NCBI GenBank assembly: GCA_002699025.1
Contig: PABA01000134.1
Span: 1-56,197, forward strand
Direction: 5' to 3'
DNA from: Sandaracinus sp.
GTDB lineage: Bacteria; Myxococcota_A; Polyangia; Polyangiales; Houyiibacteriaceae
DNA: 56,197 nucleotides
Part shown: positions 20,601 to 28,856 of the stretch, in pieces
Position numbering within the stretch: position 1 is the first letter of the stretch
How the letters are laid out: each line of letters begins with the position of its first letter
Translations under genes and position numbers: made by a program
Notes under the pieces: generated by a model
What the model was told of the DNA's origin: nothing
The model's input: only the letters and a program-made list of their open reading frames with translations
The model's database searches: none

Positions 20601-21830
20601 TCAACCGAGCCGCGCGTGGACCGGACCGCGGCGCTGGGCGAGCGTGGCCCGGGTGAAGTCGAGGGGCGGCGGCGCGCCCTGGAGCGTGAGCCCGCGCGCC
20701 GCGACCGCCGCCGCGAGCTCGCGGATCAGGCGGAGCGCCACGCTTCGACCTGGGCAGCCGTGCGGGCCGGCGCCGAAGGGGATCCAGGCGAAGGGCGCGG
20801 CGGGCTCGGCGAAGCGCGCGGGCCGGAACACGTCCGGCTCGTCCCAGAGCGCCGGGTCGCGCGCGAGGAGCTGATGGCTCACGGCGACGAGGCGGCCAGG
20901 CGGGAGGCGCCAGGGGCCGAGGGGGAAGGGCGCGCCGCGCACCTGCCGGAGGCTGCCGAGGCCGAGCGCGCAGAGCCGGAGGGTCTCGCGGATGGCCCGG
21001 TCGAGCGCCTCACCCTCGGGTGGCGTGCCGGCGGTGAAGCAGAGGAGCTGGGCGGCGCCGATGGCGACGTTCTTGTGGGCGGCGAAGAGGAGGCCGAGGA
21101 CGATCTCTCCGAGCGCGTCGTCGTCGCCCGGGTCGGGGAGGCGCGCGCGGAGCGCCGCGAGGTAGGGCGCGAGCGAAGCCCCGCGGAGCAGGCCCACGAC
21201 CTCGCGCACGAGCGCCCGGCCGCGCCGGTGCACCGGCTCGTAGACGAGGGGGCGCGCGACGAAGCCGGGCAGGGCGGCGCCGCGGGCGGTCGCCTCCTCG
21301 AGGACGTCCTGGAAGGCGGCGAAGCGAGCGAGGAAGGGCTCGGCCGCGAGGGCGTCGCTCCCGAAGGCGCGGGCCGTCGCGCGGAGGGCGACGCGGCGTA
21401 GCGCGGCGAAGAGCTCCACCTCGCCGGACGGCTCGGCGTCCAGGGCGCGGGCCACGGCGTCGCGCAGGCGCGCCTCGAGGTCGCCGTCCCAGCGCCGCCG
21501 CTCGCGCACGAGGAGCGTCTGGTGGAGGTCCGTGCCCACGTGGAGGGCGATGGGGCCGAGCGTGCGCTCGAAGCCGAAGCGTGCCTGCGCCGCGCGGGCG
21601 CCGAGGCGTGTGTCGGGCGCGCGGAGGACGGGCTCCGCCTCGGCCGGGCCCGCGACCACGGTCATCTCCACGCCGGCGAGGGAGAGGGTGAAGACGGGGC
21701 CGAGGCGCGCGCGCCAGCGCCGGAGGAAGGCGGGTGGGTCGCGCCGGTAGGCGAGGGCGCCGGCGAGCCCGCCGATCAGGGGAGCGGCGGGGACGCGGGG
21801 CGGCTCGGCGATATGGCGGACGGCGCGCAC
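20601..21830 (-). CDS. cytochrome P450, clan-7-like (CYP7/CYP8/CYP51-type layout)
   Basis: This 409-residue soluble P450 has the heme-binding loop PFGAGPHGCPG with Cys359, the ExxR motif E282-TL-R285 and the PxRF segment RPARF at 336-340. The I-helix core is unusual: residues 250-254 read AAHKN where most P450s have AGxD/E-T, so both the acid and the Thr are replaced. An Asn at the Thr position is typical of CYP7/CYP8-type enzymes, which act on sterols and prostanoids. The N-terminal GPVFTLSLAGVEMTVVAGP also fits that group. The start is GTG 21830, with TAGAGC 6 nt upstream. It is convergent with the Rieske oxygenase; a shared lipid or sterol substrate is inference. Confidence 0.85.
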   Translation of the reverse strand: MRAVRHIAEPPRVPAAPLIGGLAGALAYRRDPPAFLRRWRARLGPVFTLSLAGVEMTVVAGPAEAEPVLRAPDTRLGARAAQARFGFERTLGPIALHVGTDLHQTLLVRERRRWDGDLEARLRDAVARALDAEPSGEVELFAALRRVALRATARAFGSDALAAEPFLARFAAFQDVLEEATARGAALPGFVARPLVYEPVHRRGRALVREVVGLLRGASLAPYLAALRARLPDPGDDDALGEIVLGLLFAAHKNVAIGAAQLLCFTAGTPPEGEALDRAIRETLRLCALGLGSLRQVRGAPFPLGPWRLPPGRLVAVSHQLLARDPALWDEPDVFRPARFAEPAAPFAWIPFGAGPHGCPGRSVALRLIRELAAAVAARGLTLQGAPPPLDFTRATLAQRRGPVHARLG

Positions 21831-21836
21831 CGGAGG

Positions 21837-21842
21837 GCTCTA
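21837..21842 (-). promoter_or_regulatory. putative -10 box TAGAGC for the P450 gene
   Basis: TAGAGC ends 6 nt before GTG 21830. Confidence 0.35.
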
Positions 21843-21967
21843 TCGCGCGGCGGGGTGGGGCGCACGGCGGAGTGGAAGAGAGGTCCGGTTCGCGGGTTCC
21901 GGTTCGCGTCGCCCGCCTCGAGCAGCCACTTCGGGCGCCCGCTCTCCGCTCGTCGTTCGTGCCCCGC

Positions 21968-22011
21968 GCCGCAACGCCCTCGTCCATCGAGCGGGACGAG
22001 GGCGTCGCGGC
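21968..22011 (-). terminator. strong hairpin downstream of the protease genes
   Basis: An 18-bp stem with one mismatch (21968-21985 with 21994-22011) closes an 8-nt loop. It sits 70 bp past the stop of the 22082-23860 protease and upstream of the P450 gene. It is among the longest perfect stems in the window; there is no T-run. Confidence 0.55.
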
Positions 22012-22081
22012 GCGTGCGAAGCGCGGGAGCATGGGCCGGACGCGGCCGCGAGCGAACGACGCCGCGGCCGTCGCGCCGCGC

Positions 22082-23860
22082 TCAGAACGTCGTGCCGAGC
22101 ATCAGCCCCGGCGTCACCACCACGTCCGGGTCGCGCAGGCCGAGGCGGAGCCCCAGGTGGAAGCGCCCGAAGGCCACGCCCACCGAGAAGCGGCCCGCCC
22201 TCAGGGTCTCGCCTTCCACGGCCACGCAGACCGTGTCCTCGCTCCCGTAGTAGCTGCGCTCGTCCCAGCAGCCCCAGTCGCGAGCCCAGCCGGGGGTCCA
22301 GGCGGCGCTCGCGACGAAGGCGACGCGCGGGCCGCCGAGCCGGAGCGCCAGGCCGGCCAGGGCGTGCACGTGGAAGGAGTACTTCTCGCTCGTGTCCCAG
22401 AGCTCAAGCTCGTCGGCGCGGCCGTTCAGGAAGCGGTTCATGGAGAAGCCGGCGCCGGCGAGGATGCCGAGGCGCGCCTTCGAGCGGCGGCTCCCCGTGA
22501 GGTAGGCGGGGAAGGCGAGCTCGACGGCGAGGCCCGGGGCGGGCTCCCCCGGCGTGACGAGCGCCATGGTCGGACCGACCGTGAGCATCGGGAACCAGCC
22601 GCGCCCCTCGGGCGGCGGCACGACGCGCGCGCCTTCGGGCTGGCCGAGGGGAGTGGGCGCGCTCCCGGCCTGCGGCGCCTGCGAGCTGGCCTGTGCTCGC
22701 GCCTGCACCAGCTGGCTCAGGAAGGGCGAGCGCTGCACCACGCTCGGGTCGGTCCGGACGGCGCGCTGGGCGAGGTGGAAGGCCCAGCCGGCGGCGCGCC
22801 GGGCGAGGTCGCGGGCGGGCCCCTGGGGCATCTGCTCGGGTCGCAGCCAGCCGCCGGCGCGCTCGAGGGCGACCAGCGTCGCGTCCCAGAAGTAGCCCGA
22901 GAGGAGCGCCATCACGTCCGGGTCCGTGGCCGTGCGCGCGAGCTGGGCGAAGTAGCGGAGCCGCTCCGGCGCGACGGCCCCGTCGGCGGCCTGCGCGGCC
23001 TCGGCGAGCACGTCGGGCCCGCCGAGCCGCACGATCGCGTCGACGGCCTCGGCGATGTGCCGCCGCTCGACGGGGGCTTCGCCGAGCGCGGTCCAGGCCC
23101 GGCTCATGGCGCCGCCGCGCGTGCTCTGCTCGTAGGCCGCGCGGATGGGCGCGATGGGCACGGCGACGCCGATGCCCTGGACGCCCGCCTCCGGGTTGCC
23201 GCGCGCGACGACGATGCCCACGAGCCGCTCCTCTTCGTCGATGAGGGGGCCGCCCGAGTTGCCCGGGTTCACCGAGATCCCGAGCTGCACCAGGCCGCCG
23301 TCCATGCCGGCGCTCACGATGCCGCGCGTCGACTGGGGCTGGTCCCGGTTCGGGTCCAGGGGGTAGCCGATCGCGTCGACCGTCTGACGCACGCGGAGCG
23401 GGGGCGCCTCGGCGAGGGGGAGCGTGGCCGGGTGCTCGCTCCCGGTGCGCACGAGCAGGAGCGCGAAGTCGAGGGCGTCGTCGCGATGGACGACGACGGC
23501 CGGGTGGACACCGCCGCCGCGGGGCAGCCGGACGGCGACGTGGCGGGCGTCGGCGACGACGTGCGCGGCGGTGACGATCACGCCGTTCGGGTCGACGAGG
23601 ACCCCGCTCCCGTGGCCGGCCTCCGGGACGGCGACGACCCGGCGCACGCGCTGCCCGGCGACCTCCGTCGCGCGCACCCCGCGCACGGCGAAGACGCGCA
23701 CGGTGGCCTGGTCGACGCGCCCGTAGGTGACGTCGTCCAGCGGGGCGATGCGGCTCGAACCCGGGGCGGCCGGGCGGGCCGCCTGCGCGGCGGCGAGGGC
23801 GGGGAGGAGGGAGCTGCCCGCGAGGGCGAGCAAGAGCGCGAAGGCGTGGAGGCGCGACAT
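22082..23860 (-). CDS. S1C (DegP-like) serine protease with C-terminal beta-barrel-like domain
   Basis: This 592-residue secreted protein has a signal peptide (~1-26, ending ALAAAQA). The trypsin-like fold spans ~45-245, with His in VTAAHVV, Asp in DDALDFALLL and Ser in NPGNSGGPL. A helical segment (~250-390) follows. The C-terminal ~170 residues are alternating polar/hydrophobic strands (GPTMALVTPG, HVHALAGLALRLGG, GVAFGRFHLGLRLGLR) ending in TTF, as expected for an outer-membrane barrel. It is a paralogue of the next gene upstream, which lacks the barrel part. Likely envelope-located; no PDZ domain is evident. The start is ATG 23860, behind a G-rich stretch. Confidence 0.82.
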   Translation of the reverse strand: MSRLHAFALLLALAGSSLLPALAAAQAARPAAPGSSRIAPLDDVTYGRVDQATVRVFAVRGVRATEVAGQRVRRVVAVPEAGHGSGVLVDPNGVIVTAAHVVADARHVAVRLPRGGGVHPAVVVHRDDALDFALLLVRTGSEHPATLPLAEAPPLRVRQTVDAIGYPLDPNRDQPQSTRGIVSAGMDGGLVQLGISVNPGNSGGPLIDEEERLVGIVVARGNPEAGVQGIGVAVPIAPIRAAYEQSTRGGAMSRAWTALGEAPVERRHIAEAVDAIVRLGGPDVLAEAAQAADGAVAPERLRYFAQLARTATDPDVMALLSGYFWDATLVALERAGGWLRPEQMPQGPARDLARRAAGWAFHLAQRAVRTDPSVVQRSPFLSQLVQARAQASSQAPQAGSAPTPLGQPEGARVVPPPEGRGWFPMLTVGPTMALVTPGEPAPGLAVELAFPAYLTGSRRSKARLGILAGAGFSMNRFLNGRADELELWDTSEKYSFHVHALAGLALRLGGPRVAFVASAAWTPGWARDWGCWDERSYYGSEDTVCVAVEGETLRAGRFSVGVAFGRFHLGLRLGLRDPDVVVTPGLMLGTTF

Positions 23861-23973
23861 GGGCCCCCCATCGACCCGCGCCCGAGCGGGTTGCGTCTTC
23901 GAGCTCATCTCGGCGAAGGGCGCGTCGAGAGGATGGCCACGCGGTCGATGCACGCGCGCGCAGCGCGTCCCAG

Positions 23974-25149
23974 CTAGGGCCGCCGCGGGGACGCGGGGGC
24001 TCCGAGGAGTCGCCGCAGGAAGGGCGAGCGCTCCGCGACGCTCGGGTCCGCCTCCATCGCCCGCTGCGCCAGGTACGACGCCCAGCCCGCGGCGTTCTGC
24101 GCCGTCTCCCGCGCCGGGCCTGCGGGCATCCGGTCGGGGCGAAGCCAGCCCCCGGCGCGCTCGAGGGCGACCAGCGCGGCGTCCCAGAAGAGCCCGGAGA
24201 GGAGCGCCAGCACGTCCGGGTCGCGGGCCGTGCGGGCGAGCTCGGCGAAGTGGCGGAGGTTCGAGGGGGCGGCGGCTCCCTCGGCGGCGCGCGCGGCCTC
24301 CTCGAGGATCGCCGGGCCGCCGAGCCGGACGATCGCGTCCACGGCCTCGGCGATGGCGCGGCGCTCGTCCCCTTCGCTCCCCAGCGTTCGCCAGGCCCGG
24401 CTCATGGCTCCGCTCCGCAGCATCCGCTCGTAGGCCGCGCGGATCGGCGGCACGGGGACGGCCACGCCGATGCCCTGGACGCCGGCGCCCGGATCGCCGC
24501 GGGCGACGACCAGGCCGACGAGCCGCTCCTGCTCGTCGATGAGCGGGCCGCCCGAGTTGCCGGGGTTCACCGAGATGCCGAGCTGGATCGCCCCCGAGCC
24601 CATGCTCGCGCTGACGATGCCGCGGGTGGACTGGGGCTCGTCGCGGTTCGCGTCGAGGGGGTAGCCGATGGCGTCGACGGTCTGGCGCACGCGGAGCGGC
24701 GGCGGGTCGTCGAGGGGGAGCACGTCGGGGTGGGGCGCGTCCGAGCGGATCAAGAGGAGGGCGAAGTCGTGCGCCTCGTCCTGATGCACCACGATGGCCG
24801 GGTGGACGGCCCGCCCCCCGGGGAGGCGGACGGCGACGTGGCGCGCGCCGTCCACGACGTGCGCGGCCGTGGCGATGACGCCGCGCCGGTCGACGAGGAC
24901 GCCGCTCCCGTGGCCGGCCTCGGGGACCGCGACCACGCGCCGCGCCCGCCGGCCCTGCACCTCGATGGCGTTCACACCGCGTATGGCGAAGACGCGCACC
25001 GTGGCCCGGTCGACGCGCCCGTAGGACACGGTCGCGGAAGCGGGCGTGGGCTCGGGAGTGGGCGGAGCGGGGACGTCCTGCGCGACCGCCCCGTGCAGCG
25101 GCACGAGCGCGGCGGAGCCCAGGAGCAGCGCATGGAGGAGGAGGCGCAT
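23974..25149 (-). CDS. S1C (DegP-like) secreted serine protease, paralogue of its neighbour
   Basis: This 391-residue protein has a signal peptide (~1-24, ending GAVAQ). The catalytic triad is His in ATAAHVV, Asp in AHDFALLL and Ser in NPGNSGGPL. It aligns along its whole length with residues ~40-410 of the protease at 22082-23860, including YGRVDxATVRVFAxRGV and the C-terminal helical segment, so the pair arose by tandem duplication. It ends at APASPRRP without the barrel domain. It is followed after 113 bp by its paralogue on the same strand. Confidence 0.85.
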   Translation of the reverse strand: MRLLLHALLLGSAALVPLHGAVAQDVPAPPTPEPTPASATVSYGRVDRATVRVFAIRGVNAIEVQGRRARRVVAVPEAGHGSGVLVDRRGVIATAAHVVDGARHVAVRLPGGRAVHPAIVVHQDEAHDFALLLIRSDAPHPDVLPLDDPPPLRVRQTVDAIGYPLDANRDEPQSTRGIVSASMGSGAIQLGISVNPGNSGGPLIDEQERLVGLVVARGDPGAGVQGIGVAVPVPPIRAAYERMLRSGAMSRAWRTLGSEGDERRAIAEAVDAIVRLGGPAILEEAARAAEGAAAPSNLRHFAELARTARDPDVLALLSGLFWDAALVALERAGGWLRPDRMPAGPARETAQNAAGWASYLAQRAMEADPSVAERSPFLRRLLGAPASPRRP

Positions 25150-25191
25150 GGGCCCACCCAGCATGCCGGGCCGCGCCGCCTCCCCGCATCC

Positions 25192-25201
25192 CCCAATTGG
25201 G
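25192..25201. promoter_or_regulatory. palindrome CCCAATTGGG upstream of the protease pair
   Basis: A perfect 10-bp palindrome lies 43 bp before the ATG at 25149, in the 97-bp gap after mvaS. Its AATT core is rare at this GC content. It is a possible operator. Confidence 0.3.
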
Positions 25202-25246
25202 AAGCGTCGTGGCGCGCGACGGACCTCGCCGCCGCGCGCCCCGCGC

Positions 25247-26314
<1,068 letters not shown>

Positions 26315-26831
26315 GGCGCGCACCTTGAACGGCGCTCGCGGGGTGCCGGCGCGTCATCTGGGTGAGGCGCCTCACGGATCGGGTGAACGGCGGTCGTTGG
26401 GGCGCGAGCCGGCGGCTCAGAGCCCGAGCGGGAGCAATGAGCTTCGTTCACGGCCTCTCGCCCACGAAAACACGGCGCTTTTTCCCGATGGGCGGCGTCC
26501 CTCGATGGGCCCCCGGGCGCTCTCGAAGCGCTCTGGACACCGGTGAATCGTGCGAGAGGGACCCCGACCCGGCGGCGGGCTTCGCTGAGTCGCCGTTCGG
26601 CGCCCCGAACGAGCCAGCGACCGTACGAAGCCTCCTCGCGGCGGACCCCGACCCGTCACTCCCCGCGGCCTCCTCGCTCCCGACCGGTGCTTCGTTCGGG
26701 CTCGCGCCTGGCCTGGAGAGCGCTCCGGGCCCGCGTCCGATGCTGTGGTCAGGGCTTGGTTTAGTTTTGGTATTTACGAATCGATTGCGCGCCCATGTTG
26801 GCCTGCTCGAATCCCACGTTAGGCTCGACGC
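26315..26831. other. 517-bp intergenic region with an AT-rich island
   Basis: No gene is supported. The right part (~26755-26785, around TTAGTTTTGGTATTTACGAA) is strongly AT-rich and probably regulatory for the rhodanese gene. The rest is GC-rich and shows no repeat or strong hairpin that I can see. Confidence 0.5.
26798..26825 (+). promoter_or_regulatory. putative promoter of the rhodanese/carbonic-anhydrase-like gene
   Basis: TTGGCC (26798-26803), a 16-bp spacer and TAGGCT (26820-26825) form a sigma-70-like promoter. Its -10 ends 6 nt before ATG 26832, predicting a leaderless or near-leaderless mRNA. Confidence 0.5.
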
Positions 26832-28235
26832 ATGCCGCTGAGCGATCTCTCCGACCCGGACGTGCTCCTCCGCAAGAACTGGGAGGCGCGCGTCACCCAG
26901 GGGGCCGATGGTACGCCCACCCTGCGCCCCCACTTCGTCGCCGAGCTCGGCCCTCGCGTCTGGCTCGTGGACGTGCGCGACGACGAGGAGCTCGTCGGCT
27001 CCCTGGGTCATATCCCGGGCGTCTGGCGCGCTCCGATGGCGCGCGTCGGCGAGGTCGCCGAGAAGCTCCCGCACGACACGCCGGTGGTCCTCGTCTGCAG
27101 CGACGGACGCCGCTCCGGCACGGCCGCTCGCTACCTCGGCGCCCTCGGCATGACCACCGTCGCGGCGCTCACCGGCGGCATGGCGCTCTGGCGCTCGAAG
27201 GGGTTCGGCGCCTCGCGGGACCGCACGGTGCTCGATCGCTTCCTGCGCGCGCCCGAGCCCGGCCACGGCTCGGACGGGCGCCCCCTCGACGCGGGGCGCG
27301 GAGCGGCGCACCTCACGAAGGAGGCCATCGAGGGACACGTCGGTGACCCCGGCAAGGTGCGCTCGGTGAAGCTCGCCGCCCTGCTCCTGGTCGAGCACAC
27401 CTCCTGCGTCGACGGTCGCGAGGACCGCGCGATTCTCGGCACGCCAGGCGGGGACGCGGGGGAGCTCGTGCTCGGGCTCGCCTGCGTCGAGAAGGCCGGC
27501 GGGAAGGTCGACACGGGCAAGATGCCGAGCCTCACGCGGGCCTTCGCGGACACCTTCGGCGGCATCTATCTGCACACGGACAACACGGCGCTCAACCGGC
27601 TCGCCCGGGCGCTCCAGGAAGACCGGCGCCTCGAGGGCGCCGTGGCGCACCTGCACACGGTCCACGACTGGACGACCTTCCTCCGCCGCCCGCCGGAGGC
27701 GCTCCGCACCGCGCTCCTCGATCACCTCCTCCAGCCCGAGCACGTCGGCTGCGGGCACCTCGCCCTCGCGATGCGCAACGCGGACCAGTACCAGGTGCGC
27801 ACCGAGCTCATCACCTCGTTCTTCGAGGCCTTCTACACGGAGCTCTGGGAGGGCGCGCCCGACCTCGAGTGGGTCGTGCTCGGCGGCAGCCACGCCGAGG
27901 GCGCGGTCGCGAACGTGACCGTCGAGGGCGAGCTCTGGCCCTTCACGGAGGTGCCCATGCTCGCGCCCTCCGTCGAGGGCGTGCAGATGTTCGTGAACCA
28001 CCCGCAGGTCGTCGCCTACATGCGCGAGCAGACGGCGCGCTTCTTCACGAGCCGCGTCGATCACCTGCTCCCGCTCGGCAAGGACGACGCGAGCGCGATG
28101 GGGGAGCTGCTCCCCGAGCTCGGCGCGACCCAGGCCGGCGCCACGCTCTCGGCGCTCGCGAAGGGGCTCCCGCTCTTCGGCATCCACTTCGCGCCCGACG
28201 GCACGGTGAGCGTCGAGGCGTCCGGCACGGTCTGA
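26832..28235 (+). CDS. rhodanese domain fused to a zeta (cadmium) carbonic-anhydrase-like domain
   Basis: This is a 467-residue cytoplasmic protein. Residues ~30-130 form a rhodanese domain: WLVDVRDDEE, then the active-site loop VLVCSDGRRSG with Cys89, then GGMALWRSKGF. Residues ~155-467 resemble diatom cadmium carbonic anhydrase repeats. They have HTSCVDGRED with Cys192/Asp194/Arg196, GTPGGDAGE, PEHVGCGHLALA with Cys307 and His298 or His304 as candidate metal ligands, and a late VLGGSHAEGAVANVTVEGEL segment. That assignment is from memory of the family, so it is tentative. If right, it would interconvert CO2 and bicarbonate, with dabBA 10 kb away in the same window. A lipoprotein gene follows after 7 bp. 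Confidence 0.65.
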   Translation: MPLSDLSDPDVLLRKNWEARVTQGADGTPTLRPHFVAELGPRVWLVDVRDDEELVGSLGHIPGVWRAPMARVGEVAEKLPHDTPVVLVCSDGRRSGTAARYLGALGMTTVAALTGGMALWRSKGFGASRDRTVLDRFLRAPEPGHGSDGRPLDAGRGAAHLTKEAIEGHVGDPGKVRSVKLAALLLVEHTSCVDGREDRAILGTPGGDAGELVLGLACVEKAGGKVDTGKMPSLTRAFADTFGGIYLHTDNTALNRLARALQEDRRLEGAVAHLHTVHDWTTFLRRPPEALRTALLDHLLQPEHVGCGHLALAMRNADQYQVRTELITSFFEAFYTELWEGAPDLEWVVLGGSHAEGAVANVTVEGELWPFTEVPMLAPSVEGVQMFVNHPQVVAYMREQTARFFTSRVDHLLPLGKDDASAMGELLPELGATQAGATLSALAKGLPLFGIHFAPDGTVSVEASGTV

Positions 28236-28242
28236 GGCTCGG

Positions 28243-28737
28243 ATGGCGTCACCGGGCGTTCGTCGAGCTCTCCTTCCGCTCGCAGGGGCTCTCACGCTCG
28301 CCACGAGCGCGGCCTGCGGCTCGAACCCCGTGCTGAGCTGGGAGTGCGATCTGGTCGAGCCCGCGGGCGACTTCGCGGACTGCAACCCGCTCAACGGGCC
28401 GCCCGCCACCTACCCGGCGACCGTGGAGCTCACGGTGCGCGCGTCGGAGCCGGGGGACGAGCCGGGCGCGGAGACCGGCGCCTTCATCGAGACCCTCGAG
28501 GCCTCCATCGACGACGCCTCCGACCCGGTCTGCGCCGTCGGCGCCGTGGACTGCGCGGGAGGCGTGCTCTGCACGGTCGCGGTGACGATCGCGGGCGACG
28601 GCACCTGCGGCGTACGGCTCGACGCCGAGACGAGCCTCGGGCGAGCGCGCGACTGCGAGATCGTGGGCTGGGACCCGGCGGCCGTCACGGACGTGGATGC
28701 CCTCATCGAGCGCACCGACGCGCTCTGCTTCGACTGA
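28243..28737 (+). CDS. lipoprotein of unknown function
   Basis: This 164-residue protein has a signal ending TLATSAAC (lipobox SAAC, Cys25). The mature part is acidic and has eight or so Cys residues (for example WECDL, ADCNP, PVCAVGAVDCAGGVLC, TCGVR, RDCEI, ALCFD), probably forming disulfides in the periplasm. It starts 7 bp after the rhodanese gene's stop codon, so it is co-transcribed. No family recognised. Confidence 0.7.
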   Translation: MASPGVRRALLPLAGALTLATSAACGSNPVLSWECDLVEPAGDFADCNPLNGPPATYPATVELTVRASEPGDEPGAETGAFIETLEASIDDASDPVCAVGAVDCAGGVLCTVAVTIAGDGTCGVRLDAETSLGRARDCEIVGWDPAAVTDVDALIERTDALCFD

Positions 28738-28842
28738 CGCGCGCCGGCCCGGCGAAGCGCGGGGAGCGAGCGGCGCAGGCGGGGCCGGCGACTGGGAACG
28801 GCCGAGGCGTGCCTTCCCCTCTCGCGGCGAGCCGGGCTGTGG

Positions 28843-28848
28843 TACGCC
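28843..28848 (+). promoter_or_regulatory. putative -10 box TACGCC for the SLC13-type permease
   Basis: TACGCC ends 8 nt before ATG 28857. Confidence 0.3.
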
Positions 28849-28856
28849 AGCCCTCG

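Noticed and set aside
26315-26831. Small genes in the mvaS/rhodanese gap
   Set aside because: The open frames are Arg/Pro/Ser-rich, overlap one another on both strands and lack start signals.
27131-28061. Rhodanese C-terminal part as a beta-class carbonic anhydrase
   Set aside because: The spacing of His and Cys (H298 or H304 to C307) does not fit the HxxC of beta enzymes well, and the PGGDAGE and GSHAE motifs fit the zeta type better.
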